Shown: one piece after another, positions 40,445 to 47,381 of the stretch
How positions within the stretch are numbered: position 1 is the stretch's first letter
Layout: the number at the start of each line of letters is the position of its first letter
Source of the DNA: JAAYZB01 sp937958685
Lineage (GTDB): Bacteria > Bacillota_I > Bacilli_A > Izemoplasmatales > Hujiaoplasmataceae
Direction of reading: 5' to 3'
DNA length: 47,381 nucleotides
Assembly (NCBI GenBank): GCA_036824265.1
Contig: DAITAL010000009.1
Coordinates: 1-47,381, forward strand
Notes under the pieces: generated by a model
Told to the model about the DNA's origin: nothing
What the model saw: the letters and a program-made list of their open reading frames with translations, nothing else
The model's database searches: none
Position numbers and translations under genes: made by a program

Positions 40445-41209
40445 TCAAAAACCAAACAATTCCCGAGTGCTTTCCGCTGTCGAACGAGCTATCTCCTCAA
40501 GTGATTGATCCCTGATGATGGCGATTTCCCTGGCAATCAGCGGCAAGTGTTTCGGTTCGTTCTGTTTGCCGCGGAACGGATGGGGAGCAAGATAGGGCGC
40601 GTCGGTTTCGATCAGTAGGCGGCTGAGGGGAATCTCGCGAGCGACCTCACGGCTCACGCGGGCGTTCTTGAATGTCACCGGCCCGGCGAGCGAAATCCTC
40701 ATGTTGAGTCCGAGATACAAACGCATCTGTTCGACGCTTCCGGAATAGCAGTGCATCACGCCTTTGAGATCTTGACGCTTGTGGTTCTTGATGATCTGGT
40801 AAGTGTCGAGCGCGGCCTCGCGCATGTGCACGACGATCGGCAACTTCAAGTCATTGGCGATCGCAATCTGTTTCTGGAACATTTCCCGCTGTTTTTCCGC
40901 ATATGATTTGTCCCAGTAATAGTCGAGTCCGATCTCGCCGATCGCGACGACCCTTTCATCCCGGGCTCTGTCCCTGAGCCACTCGAGATCCGCATCCGTG
41001 ACCTTGTCGATGTCGCTGGGATGAAACCCGATCACCGCGTAGATATTTTCGTATTCATGGGCGATCGCAATCGCCCGTTCGGAGAAAAAGCGGTCGTACC
41101 CGATGCAGACGCAATGCGTTACGCCGGCGGCCGCTGCGTCCCTGATGATTTCATCGCGCCTGTCATAAAGCAAGCCGTCGTTGAGATGGACGTGGGAATC
41201 AATCAGCAT
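40445..41209 (-). CDS. tatD: TatD family metal-dependent hydrolase
   Basis: A 254-residue TIM-barrel metalloenzyme. Metal ligands appear in DSHVHLND near the N terminus, GEIGLDYYW near 93, HCYSGS mid-protein and the Asp of ETDAPYLAP near 205. TatD/YabD proteins have DNase activity (3'-5' exonuclease in E. coli); the cellular role varies. The ATG at 41209 lies 14 bases after tkt, and the pair ends at a strong terminator. Confidence 0.92.
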   Translation of the reverse strand: MLIDSHVHLNDGLLYDRRDEIIRDAAAAGVTHCVCIGYDRFFSERAIAIAHEYENIYAVIGFHPSDIDKVTDADLEWLRDRARDERVVAIGEIGLDYYWDKSYAEKQREMFQKQIAIANDLKLPIVVHMREAALDTYQIIKNHKRQDLKGVMHCYSGSVEQMRLYLGLNMRISLAGPVTFKNARVSREVAREIPLSRLLIETDAPYLAPHPFRGKQNEPKHLPLIAREIAIIRDQSLEEIARSTAESTRELFGF

Positions 41210-41223
41210 TGGGATCCACCTTC

Positions 41224-43173
41224 TCAGTTGATCTGCAAATACGTCTTGACGACGTTTTCCGGGGTGAATCCAAAGTGTTCGAGAACGTCCTGGAGCTTGG
41301 CGGAGACGCCAAAGGAGTCGATGCCCATGATGTTCTCCGTGAACCGGTACCACAACCCGGGTGCGCCCATTTCCAACGCAAGCCTTTTTTGAATCGATCG
41401 CGGCAGGATGAGTTCCTGATACTCACTAGGCTGTCTGAGAAACAACTCCATCGAGGGCATCGAGACGACGCGGACGGCGGTGGCGTGCTGTTCCCAAAGC
41501 AGCGTTTGGGCCTTGAGCGCCAGGTTGACCTCGCTGCCGGTCGCGATCAATATCCCTGTGTAATCGGGCAGGTCCCGGGCGACGTAAGCGCCTTTTGCCA
41601 ACTGCTCATATGTCGATTCGTGCATCACGGTGACATCCTGCCTGGTCATGGCCAAGAGTGTCGGGCCTTGATTGGCGGAAAGGGCGAAGCGAAGCGCGTT
41701 TTTGGTTTCATTGCTGTCGGCGGGACGGATGACGACCAGTCCCGGGAGCGAGCGATACATCGCCAACTGCTCGACTGGTTGGTGCGTGGGGCCATCCTCA
41801 CCGACTCCCACCGAGTCATGGGTGAAGAGGAACATCGATGGAATCTTCATCAGCGCGGCCAGCCTGATCGACGGTTTCATGTAGTCGGAGAAAATGAAGA
41901 AGCCGCTGCCGAAGGCGCGCAGGTGATGGAGTGTCATGCCGTTGACGATCGCGGCCATCGCGTGCTCGCGAACGCCGAAATTGAGATTGCGTCCCAAGGG
42001 GTTGTCTTTGGTGAAGTTGCCGTCGGCGCCCTTGACGTGCGTCGAGGCCACCAGGTCGGCGGATCCGCCCATCATTGCCGGGATGGCGGTTGAGAGCGTG
42101 GCGACGGCCTTGCCGATCGCCTTGCGGGTCGCTTCTTTCAATCCGATTGGCTCCGCCGGCAACAAGTTTTCATAATCGACATCGATGCGGTTATCGATGA
42201 TCGCGGTGAGCTGAGCGGCTGTCTCGGGAAATCTGGCCTGATAGCCGGCGAGCATTTCCCGCCACTGGGCATCGGCCTTCTGTCCCCGTTTGCCAAAACG
42301 GTTTTGCAGGTCGGCGACGGCTTCCGGGTCGATCCAGAACAAGGTTTCCGGATATCCGGCCGCCCGCTTCATCCGCAAAGTCTCCTCCGGTCCGAGCGGG
42401 GCTCCGTGGACCGCGCTCGTGCCCTGGTTGCGGGCGCCGTACCCGATGATGCTCTTGATCTCGATGAATGATGGCTTGGCCGACTGTTTGGCCTTCTCGA
42501 TGGCGATCGATACCTCGATCACATTGTTGGCGTCGCCTACGTGTTGGTATTCGAAGCCGACGCTTTCCATTTTGGCGCGGATATTCTCCGAGACCGCGTT
42601 TTTTGTCGGTCCGTCGAGTTGGATGTCATTGGAGTCGAACAAGACGATCAACCGTTCGAGACCAAGATGCCCCGCGAGACTCAAGGCTTCCAAGGCAACA
42701 CCTTCCTGGAGGTCGCCGTCGCCGCAGAGCACATACGTGTAGTGGTCGACAATCGGGTGGTCGGGCTTGCCGAAGGCATGGCGGAGGTGCTTCTCGGCGA
42801 TGGCGGAGCCGATTGCCATGGCCAGTCCCTGGCCCAAGGGGCCGGTCGTGGCCTCGATTCCCGGGGTATGTCCGTACTCGGGATGCCCGGGAGTCATCGA
42901 ACCCAATTGCCGGAAGCGCCGCAACTCTTCTACGGGAAGATCGTAGCCAGCAAGATGCAACAAGGCATAAATCAGCGCCGAACCATGGCCGGCGGACAGA
43001 AAGAAGCGATCCCGGTTGAACCACTTGGGATCCAGCGGATTGGCTTTCAGATGATATTGAAACAGCGAATACAAGACCGGAGCGGCGCCGAGGCCGATCC
43101 CGGGATGGCCGCTGTTGGCCTTGTCGATCATGTCAAGGCCGAGAAACCTGATGTTTTGGATCGTTTTTTCCAT
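41224..43173 (-). CDS. tkt: Transketolase
   Basis: Transketolase moves two-carbon units between ketose and aldose phosphates using thiamine diphosphate, in the non-oxidative pentose phosphate pathway. The 649-residue protein has the thiamine diphosphate motif (GDGDLQEGVALEALS near residue 152), an N-terminal SGHPGIGLG loop, the pyrimidine-domain GEDGPTHQPVEQ segment near 460 and a C-terminal domain. It has its own promoter and terminates with tatD. Confidence 0.97.
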   Translation of the reverse strand: MEKTIQNIRFLGLDMIDKANSGHPGIGLGAAPVLYSLFQYHLKANPLDPKWFNRDRFFLSAGHGSALIYALLHLAGYDLPVEELRRFRQLGSMTPGHPEYGHTPGIEATTGPLGQGLAMAIGSAIAEKHLRHAFGKPDHPIVDHYTYVLCGDGDLQEGVALEALSLAGHLGLERLIVLFDSNDIQLDGPTKNAVSENIRAKMESVGFEYQHVGDANNVIEVSIAIEKAKQSAKPSFIEIKSIIGYGARNQGTSAVHGAPLGPEETLRMKRAAGYPETLFWIDPEAVADLQNRFGKRGQKADAQWREMLAGYQARFPETAAQLTAIIDNRIDVDYENLLPAEPIGLKEATRKAIGKAVATLSTAIPAMMGGSADLVASTHVKGADGNFTKDNPLGRNLNFGVREHAMAAIVNGMTLHHLRAFGSGFFIFSDYMKPSIRLAALMKIPSMFLFTHDSVGVGEDGPTHQPVEQLAMYRSLPGLVVIRPADSNETKNALRFALSANQGPTLLAMTRQDVTVMHESTYEQLAKGAYVARDLPDYTGILIATGSEVNLALKAQTLLWEQHATAVRVVSMPSMELFLRQPSEYQELILPRSIQKRLALEMGAPGLWYRFTENIMGIDSFGVSAKLQDVLEHFGFTPENVVKTYLQIN

Positions 43174-43211
43174 GTCGCTACCTCTTTCGTCCCTTGGTGG
43201 ATACCGTTAAA

Positions 43212-43240
43212 ATTATATCATATAACCCCGCATCAGCCAA
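43212..43240 (-). promoter_or_regulatory. Promoter of tkt-tatD
   Basis: On the minus strand TTGGCT (43235..43240) and TATAAT (43212..43217) are spaced by 17 bases, with TATGATATAAT forming an extended -10. Confidence 0.75.
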
Positions 43241-43248
43241 TCAAAGAC

Positions 43249-43275
43249 AAAAAAAAGGGATGCTAGGCATCCCTT
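43249..43275 (-). terminator. Terminator after tuf
   Basis: On the minus strand a GGGATGC/GCATCCC stem, extended by AA/TT, with a 3-base loop is followed by eight U. Confidence 0.93.
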
Positions 43276-43285
43276 GATGATTTGC

Positions 43286-44470
43286 TTACGCGAGGATTTG
43301 GACGACGGATCCGGCGCCGACGGTGTGGCCGCCTTCACGGATCGAGAACTTCGTGCCCTGTTCGAGAGCGATCGGGTGGATCAGTTCGACGACCATCGTG
43401 GTGTTGTCTCCCGGCATGACCATTTCGACACCCTTTTCGAGCTCGATGACACCGGTGATGTCGGTCGTGCGGAAGTAGAACTGCGGACGGTAGTTCGAGA
43501 AGAACGGAGTGTGTCTGCCGCCTTCCTCATGGCTCAGGACGTAAACCTGGGCGGTGAATCTGGTGTGCGGGGTGACCGACTTCGGTTTGACGATGACCTG
43601 GCCGCGTTGGACTTCCTCTCTCGCGACGCCGCGAAGCAGCAAGCCGACATTGTCGCCGGCCTGGGCGAAGTCAAGCAGTTTGCGGAACATCTCGACGCCG
43701 GTGACGACGGTGGCTCTCGTCGGTTTGATGCCGACGATCTCGACCGGGTCGTTGACCTTGACGGTGCCGCGGTCGACACGGCCGGTGACGACGGTGCCGC
43801 GCCCGGTGATCGTGAAGACGTCCTCGACGGACATCATGAAGGGCTTGTCGACTTCACGCTCGGGAAGCGGAATGTAGTCGTCGACGGCTTGCATCAGCTC
43901 GATGATTTTCTTCTGCCATTCCTCGTCGCCTTCCATGGCTCTGAGAGCGGAGCCGACGATGATCGGCGTTTCGTCGCCGGGGAACTGGTATTCGGTCAAA
44001 AGCTCGCGGATCTCCATCTCGACAAGTTCGATGAGTTCCTGATCGTCGACCATGTCGGCCTTGTTCAGGAAGACAACGATTTTCGGCACGCCAACCTGGC
44101 GGCTCAGGAGGATGTGTTCGCGGGTCTGCGGCATCGCGCCGTCGGCGGCGGACACCACGAGGATGGCTCCGTCCATCTGGGCGGCGCCGGTGATCATGTT
44201 CTTGACATAGTCGGCATGTCCCGGGCAGTCGACATGGGCATAGTGGCGGCTCTTGGTTTCGTATTCGATGTGGGCGGTATTGATCGTGATGCCTCTGGCC
44301 TTCTCCTCCGGTGCCGAGTCAATGGAGGCGTAGTCTTTAATTTGGGCCAGGCCCTGTTTCGCAAGGACCATCGTGATCGCTGCGGTCAACGTGGTCTTGC
44401 CATGGTCGACGTGACCGATGGTGCCGATGTTGACATGCGGTTTTGTCCGTTCAAATTTAGCTTTTGCCAT
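43286..44470 (-). CDS. tuf: Elongation factor Tu
   Basis: EF-Tu delivers aminoacyl-tRNA to the ribosome. The 394-residue protein has GHVDHGKTTL (G1), DCPGHADY (G3) and NKADMVDD (G4), then domains 2 and 3 ending normally. It follows fusA in the str cluster but has a separate promoter in a 112-base gap, so it can be transcribed apart from rpsL-rpsG-fusA. AAGGAG lies about nine bases before the ATG. Confidence 0.99.
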   Translation of the reverse strand: MAKAKFERTKPHVNIGTIGHVDHGKTTLTAAITMVLAKQGLAQIKDYASIDSAPEEKARGITINTAHIEYETKSRHYAHVDCPGHADYVKNMITGAAQMDGAILVVSAADGAMPQTREHILLSRQVGVPKIVVFLNKADMVDDQELIELVEMEIRELLTEYQFPGDETPIIVGSALRAMEGDEEWQKKIIELMQAVDDYIPLPEREVDKPFMMSVEDVFTITGRGTVVTGRVDRGTVKVNDPVEIVGIKPTRATVVTGVEMFRKLLDFAQAGDNVGLLLRGVAREEVQRGQVIVKPKSVTPHTRFTAQVYVLSHEEGGRHTPFFSNYRPQFYFRTTDITGVIELEKGVEMVMPGDNTTMVVELIHPIALEQGTKFSIREGGHTVGAGSVVQILA

Positions 44471-44521
44471 TGTGGTAATCTCCTTTATCCTTAATTTTTT
44501 ATTGGTCGCTTAATCGATATT

Positions 44522-44550
44522 ATTGTATAACAATCTCACCAATAATGCAA
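44522..44550 (-). promoter_or_regulatory. Promoter of tuf
   Basis: On the minus strand TTGCAT (44545..44550) and TACAAT (44522..44527) are spaced by 17 bases, giving a leader of about 45 bases. Confidence 0.7.
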
Positions 44551-44565
44551 TAGATATCTTGCACG

Positions 44566-44581
44566 GGGCGTGTTTGCGCCC
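44566..44581 (-). other. Short hairpin after fusA
   Basis: On the minus strand GGGCG and CGCCC flank a 6-base loop just after the fusA stop. No U-run follows, so it is at best a weak terminator or a 3' stabiliser. Confidence 0.3.
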
Positions 44582-44582
44582 T

Positions 44583-46652
44583 TTAGCTGTTGCGCTTGTT
44601 GATGATTTCCTCGGCGATCGCTTTCGGGCACTCTTCGTAATGGGAGAACTGCATCGTGTAGGTCGCGCGTCCCTGGGTGTTCGACCTGAGGGAGGTCGCG
44701 TAGCCGAACATCTGGCTCAAGGGCACCTTGGCGGTCACCTTTTGGGCGTTGCCTTGCATGTCCTGGGCTTCGATCCGGCCTCTTCTGGAAGTCAGATCGC
44801 CGATGACGTTGCCGATGTAGACATCCGGCGTGACGGCGTCAACGACCATGATCGGTTCCAAGAGGGTCGGGGCACATTTGGTGCGCGCTTCCCTGAGAGC
44901 CATCGATGCGGCGATCTTGAACGCCATTTCCGAGGAGTCGACTTCGTGGTACGAGCCGTCGTAGAGGGTGGCTTTGATGTCGAGGACGGGATAGCCGGCG
45001 ATGATGCCGCCGACGAGCGCGTCCTGCAGGCCTTTGTCGACTACGGAGATGTATTCCCGCGGGACGACGCCGCCGACGATCTTGTCGACGAACTCGTAGC
45101 CTTTGCCGGGATTCGGTTCGAATTTGATCCAAACGTGGCCGTATTGGCCTCTGCCGCCGGATTGGCGGATGAAGCGGCCTTCGCAGGATGCTTCCCTGCG
45201 GATCGTTTCCCGGTAGGACACCTGCGGCACGCCGACGCTCGCTTCGACCTTGAATTCGCGGCGCATCCGGTCGACGATGATCTCCAGATGGAGCTCGCCC
45301 ATTCCCGAGATGATCGTCTGGCCCGTTTCGGAGTTGGTGTAGGTGCGGAAGGTCGGGTCTTCTTCGGCGAGTTTGCTGAGGGCGATGCCCATCTTGTCCT
45401 GGTCGTTCTTGGTTTTCGGTTCGATCGCCACCGAGATGACGGGTTCGGGAAATTTCATCGACTCGAGGATCACATTGATATTGTCCGAGCAAAGCGTGTC
45501 GCCGGTTGTCGTGTCCTTGAAACCGATGGCGGCGGCGATGTCACCGGAATAGACCTTGTCGATCTCGGTCCGGTGATTGGCATGCATCTGGAGAATGCGT
45601 CCCAGCCGCTCTTTTTTGTTTTTGGAGGTGTTGACGATATAGGAGCCCTTTTCGACGACGCCGGAATAGACGCGGAAGAATGTCAGCCGGCCGACGAAAG
45701 GATCGGTCATGACCTTGAAGGCCAGGGCGACGAATTCCTTGTTGTCGTCATGGACGACGGTGATTTCCTTGCCGTGTTTGTCGATGCCGGTCATTTGCGG
45801 CACCTCAATCGGGCTCGGCAGGTAGTCGATGACAGCGTCGAGCATCAATTTGACGCCCTTGTTCTTGAATGCCGATCCGCAGAGCACCGGAAAGAAAGTG
45901 ACTGTCAGGGTCGCTTTGCGGATGGCAGCCTTGAGCATGTCAACGGTGATCTTCTCGCCGTCGAGATAGGCAAGCATCAGTTCCTCGTCATAATCGGCGA
46001 CGACTTCGATGAGTTTCGTCCGTCTGGCGGCGACAATTTTCCGAAGATCGGCCGGTATTTCCGTCTCAACGAAATTCTCTTCGGGCTCACCGTCGAACAG
46101 GTAGGCTTTTTCCGCCACGATGTCGATGATGCCACGGAAGTTCTCCTCGACACCGATCGGCCATTGGATCGCCTCGGCCTTGGCGCCGAGACGGTGGTGG
46201 ATCGAGGTGATCGAATTGATGAAGTCCGCGCCCGTCTTGTCCATCTTGTTGGCAAAAACGATCCGCGGAACATGGTATTCGTTCGCCTGCCGCCAGACGG
46301 TCTCCGTCTGGGGCTCGACGCCCGCCTGGGAATCAAGAACGGTTACGGCACCATCCAGCACACGGAGGGATCTCGAGACCTCGACGGTAAAGTCAACGTG
46401 GCCAGGGGTGTCGATGATATTCACTCTGTGATGTTTCCAGAATGCTGTAGTCGCAGCTGCAGTGATGGTGATGCCACGTTCTTGCTCTTGTTCCATCCAG
46501 TCCATCTGCGAGGCGCCATCATGCGTCTCGCCCATTTTATGGATTTTTCCCGTGTGATACAAAACCCGCTCCGTCGTCGTCGTCTTGCCAGCGTCGATAT
46601 GCGCCATGATGCCGATGTTGCGCGTTTTGTCCAAACTGAATTCACGTGCCAT
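44583..46652 (-). CDS. fusA: Elongation factor G
   Basis: EF-G drives translocation and, with RRF, ribosome recycling. The 689-residue protein has AHIDAGKTTTTERVL (G1), the switch region EQERGITITAAATT, DTPGHVDFT (G3), NKMDKTGAD (G4) and domain IV with GGRGQYGHVWI. It lies 21 bases after rpsG in the normal str order. Confidence 0.99.
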   Translation of the reverse strand: MAREFSLDKTRNIGIMAHIDAGKTTTTERVLYHTGKIHKMGETHDGASQMDWMEQEQERGITITAAATTAFWKHHRVNIIDTPGHVDFTVEVSRSLRVLDGAVTVLDSQAGVEPQTETVWRQANEYHVPRIVFANKMDKTGADFINSITSIHHRLGAKAEAIQWPIGVEENFRGIIDIVAEKAYLFDGEPEENFVETEIPADLRKIVAARRTKLIEVVADYDEELMLAYLDGEKITVDMLKAAIRKATLTVTFFPVLCGSAFKNKGVKLMLDAVIDYLPSPIEVPQMTGIDKHGKEITVVHDDNKEFVALAFKVMTDPFVGRLTFFRVYSGVVEKGSYIVNTSKNKKERLGRILQMHANHRTEIDKVYSGDIAAAIGFKDTTTGDTLCSDNINVILESMKFPEPVISVAIEPKTKNDQDKMGIALSKLAEEDPTFRTYTNSETGQTIISGMGELHLEIIVDRMRREFKVEASVGVPQVSYRETIRREASCEGRFIRQSGGRGQYGHVWIKFEPNPGKGYEFVDKIVGGVVPREYISVVDKGLQDALVGGIIAGYPVLDIKATLYDGSYHEVDSSEMAFKIAASMALREARTKCAPTLLEPIMVVDAVTPDVYIGNVIGDLTSRRGRIEAQDMQGNAQKVTAKVPLSQMFGYATSLRSNTQGRATYTMQFSHYEECPKAIAEEIINKRNS

Positions 46653-46673
46653 AGTTTAATCCCTTTCCTTGAA

Positions 46674-47144
46674 TCAGAAGCGGTAGTGCGCGAAGGCTCT
46701 GTTCGCTTCGGCCATCTTGTGCATGTCTTCTCTTTTTTTGACCGATGCGCCGACGCCATTGGCGGCGTCGATGATTTCTTTCGCCAACCGTTCCTCCATG
46801 GTTTTTTCATGACGGGAACGGGAGTATTGTACCAGCCATCTGAGTCCCAGAGTCACGCGGCGATCGCTTCTGACTTCGCCCGGAACTTGGTAGTTTTGGC
46901 CGCCGATCCGACGACTTCTGACTTCCAGGGCTGGCATGATGTTGTTAAGCGCCTCATTGAAAACATCGAGAGGTACTTTTCCCGTCTGTTCTCTGATGCG
47001 CTCGAACGCATTGTACAGAATGTTTTGGGCAAGGTTCTTCTTGCCGTCGGTCATGATGCTGTTGATCAGCTTCGTGACCAGCTTCGAGTTGTAGATCGGA
47101 TCCGGTAAGACGTCTCTTTTGACAACTCTTCCTTTACGAGGCAT
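46674..47144 (-). CDS. rpsG: Ribosomal protein S7
   Basis: S7 nucleates assembly of the 30S head and contacts the exit-site tRNA. The 156-residue protein has MPRKGRVVKRDVLPDP at the start and ALEVRSRRIGGQNYQVPGEV in the beta-hairpin region, as in other bacteria. AGGAGG precedes the ATG. It lies between rpsL and fusA; S7 or S12 often autoregulate this operon, but no leader is inside the window. Confidence 0.98.
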   Translation of the reverse strand: MPRKGRVVKRDVLPDPIYNSKLVTKLINSIMTDGKKNLAQNILYNAFERIREQTGKVPLDVFNEALNNIMPALEVRSRRIGGQNYQVPGEVRSDRRVTLGLRWLVQYSRSRHEKTMEERLAKEIIDAANGVGASVKKREDMHKMAEANRAFAHYRF

Positions 47145-47201
47145 AAGGTGTCTCCTCCTTTCGAAATGATATATGCATTGGAATAACCTTATTTGACCTT
47201 G

Positions 47202-47381
47202 TTATTTTTTCTTTGCCGGAGCCGGTCGTTTCGCTCCATACTTGGAACGGCCTTGTTTCCTATCTTGAACAGCAGTCGTATCCAATGTCCCGCGGATGAT
47301 GTGATAACGAACACCAGGAAGGTCTTCCACATGTCCGCCTCGAATCAGAACAACACAGTTTTCTTCCCGTTTGTGGCCAAT
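47202..47381 (-). CDS. rpsL: Ribosomal protein S12, C-terminal part (gene runs off the right edge)
   Basis: The minus-strand frame gives the last 59 residues of S12, ending in TAA at 47202: IGHKREENCVVLIRGG, then HVEDLPGVRYHIIRG, and a basic SKYGAKRPAPAKKK tail. S12 forms part of the decoding centre. At the place of E. coli R85-V86-K87-D88 this protein reads H-V-E-D, so the lysine at position 87, a classic streptomycin-resistance site, is glutamate. The N-terminal half, with the K42 site, is outside the window. Confidence 0.95.
   Translation of the reverse strand: MGHKREENCVVLIRGGHVEDLPGVRYHIIRGTLDTTAVQDRKQGRSKYGAKRPAPAKKK

Noticed and set aside
44566..44581. Hairpin after fusA as a full terminator
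   Set aside because: The 5-bp stem is short and lacks a U-run, so I list it only as a weak structure.
44523..47108. An 861-codon plus-strand open frame opposite fusA and rpsG
   Set aside because: It is antisense to clear EF-G and S7 genes, has an arginine/aspartate-rich composition typical of shadow frames in GC-rich DNA, and matches no family.

Overview
The window looks like a chromosomal housekeeping segment from a Bacillota/Mycoplasmatota-type bacterium. Gene order is Firmicute-like: rpsL-rpsG-fusA-tuf, rpsF-ssb-rpsR next to gdpP-rplI-dnaB, ylxM-ffh-ftsY, upp beside the F-ATPase operon, and rpsB-tsf-pyrH-frr-uppS-cdsA-dxr-rseP. Base composition is GC-rich by eye (roughly 55-60 percent, not computed). 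UGA is a stop codon in several genes (upp, atpF, atpI, pyrH), so this is not the Mycoplasma/Spiroplasma code. A GdpP-L9 fusion, a membrane-segment-free FtsK and a tailed S2 make me favour an uncultured Acholeplasma-like or other deep-branching relative, but that placement is inference.

Layout: 46 of the 47 protein genes I can support lie on the minus strand, so transcription runs from high to low coordinates. From the right edge: rpsL (partial), rpsG, fusA; tuf; tkt-tatD; then ychF, a CinA-like protein, a DUF1295 membrane protein and an MFS transporter; rpsF-ssb-rpsR; gdpP fused in frame to rplI, then dnaB; prfA-prmC; topA; ftsY-ylxM-ffh. One plus-strand HAD phosphatase (23349..24167) sits between convergent and divergent neighbours. 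Next come an unknown one-span membrane protein, ftsK, lepB, rbgA, rnhB, a gph-like HAD gene and tsaC; then rpiB-upp-atpZ-atpI-atpBEFHAGDC-dut; rpsB; tsf-pyrH-frr; uppS-cdsA-dxr-rseP. At the left edge a strong promoter and leader point out of the window, apparently into an rRNA operon.

Transcription units are well marked. Most groups end in a GC stem followed by a U-run and begin with a near-consensus promoter with about 17 bp spacing, often with an extended -10 (TGnTATAAT). No intergenic gap exceeds about 210 bases. I saw no tRNA, insertion sequence, CRISPR array, phage gene or attachment site.

The genes cover translation (S2, S6, S7, S9-independent factors such as EF-Ts, EF-Tu, EF-G, RF1 with its methylase, RRF, and L9, S12, S18), ribosome assembly (RbgA), membrane targeting (Ffh, FtsY, YlxM, LepB, RseP), replication and segregation (DnaB, SSB, TopA, FtsK, RNase HII), isoprenoid and lipid precursors (Dxr, UppS, CdsA), pentose phosphates (Tkt, RpiB), pyrimidine salvage (Upp, PyrH, Dut), c-di-AMP turnover (GdpP) and ion-driven ATP synthesis. 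The most notable points are the GdpP-L9 fusion with an internal Shine-Dalgarno, a c-subunit carrying every Na+-ligand position, FtsK without membrane segments beside a one-span protein of unknown function, S2 with a Rho_N/SAP-like tail, and S12 with glutamate at the streptomycin-site lysine.
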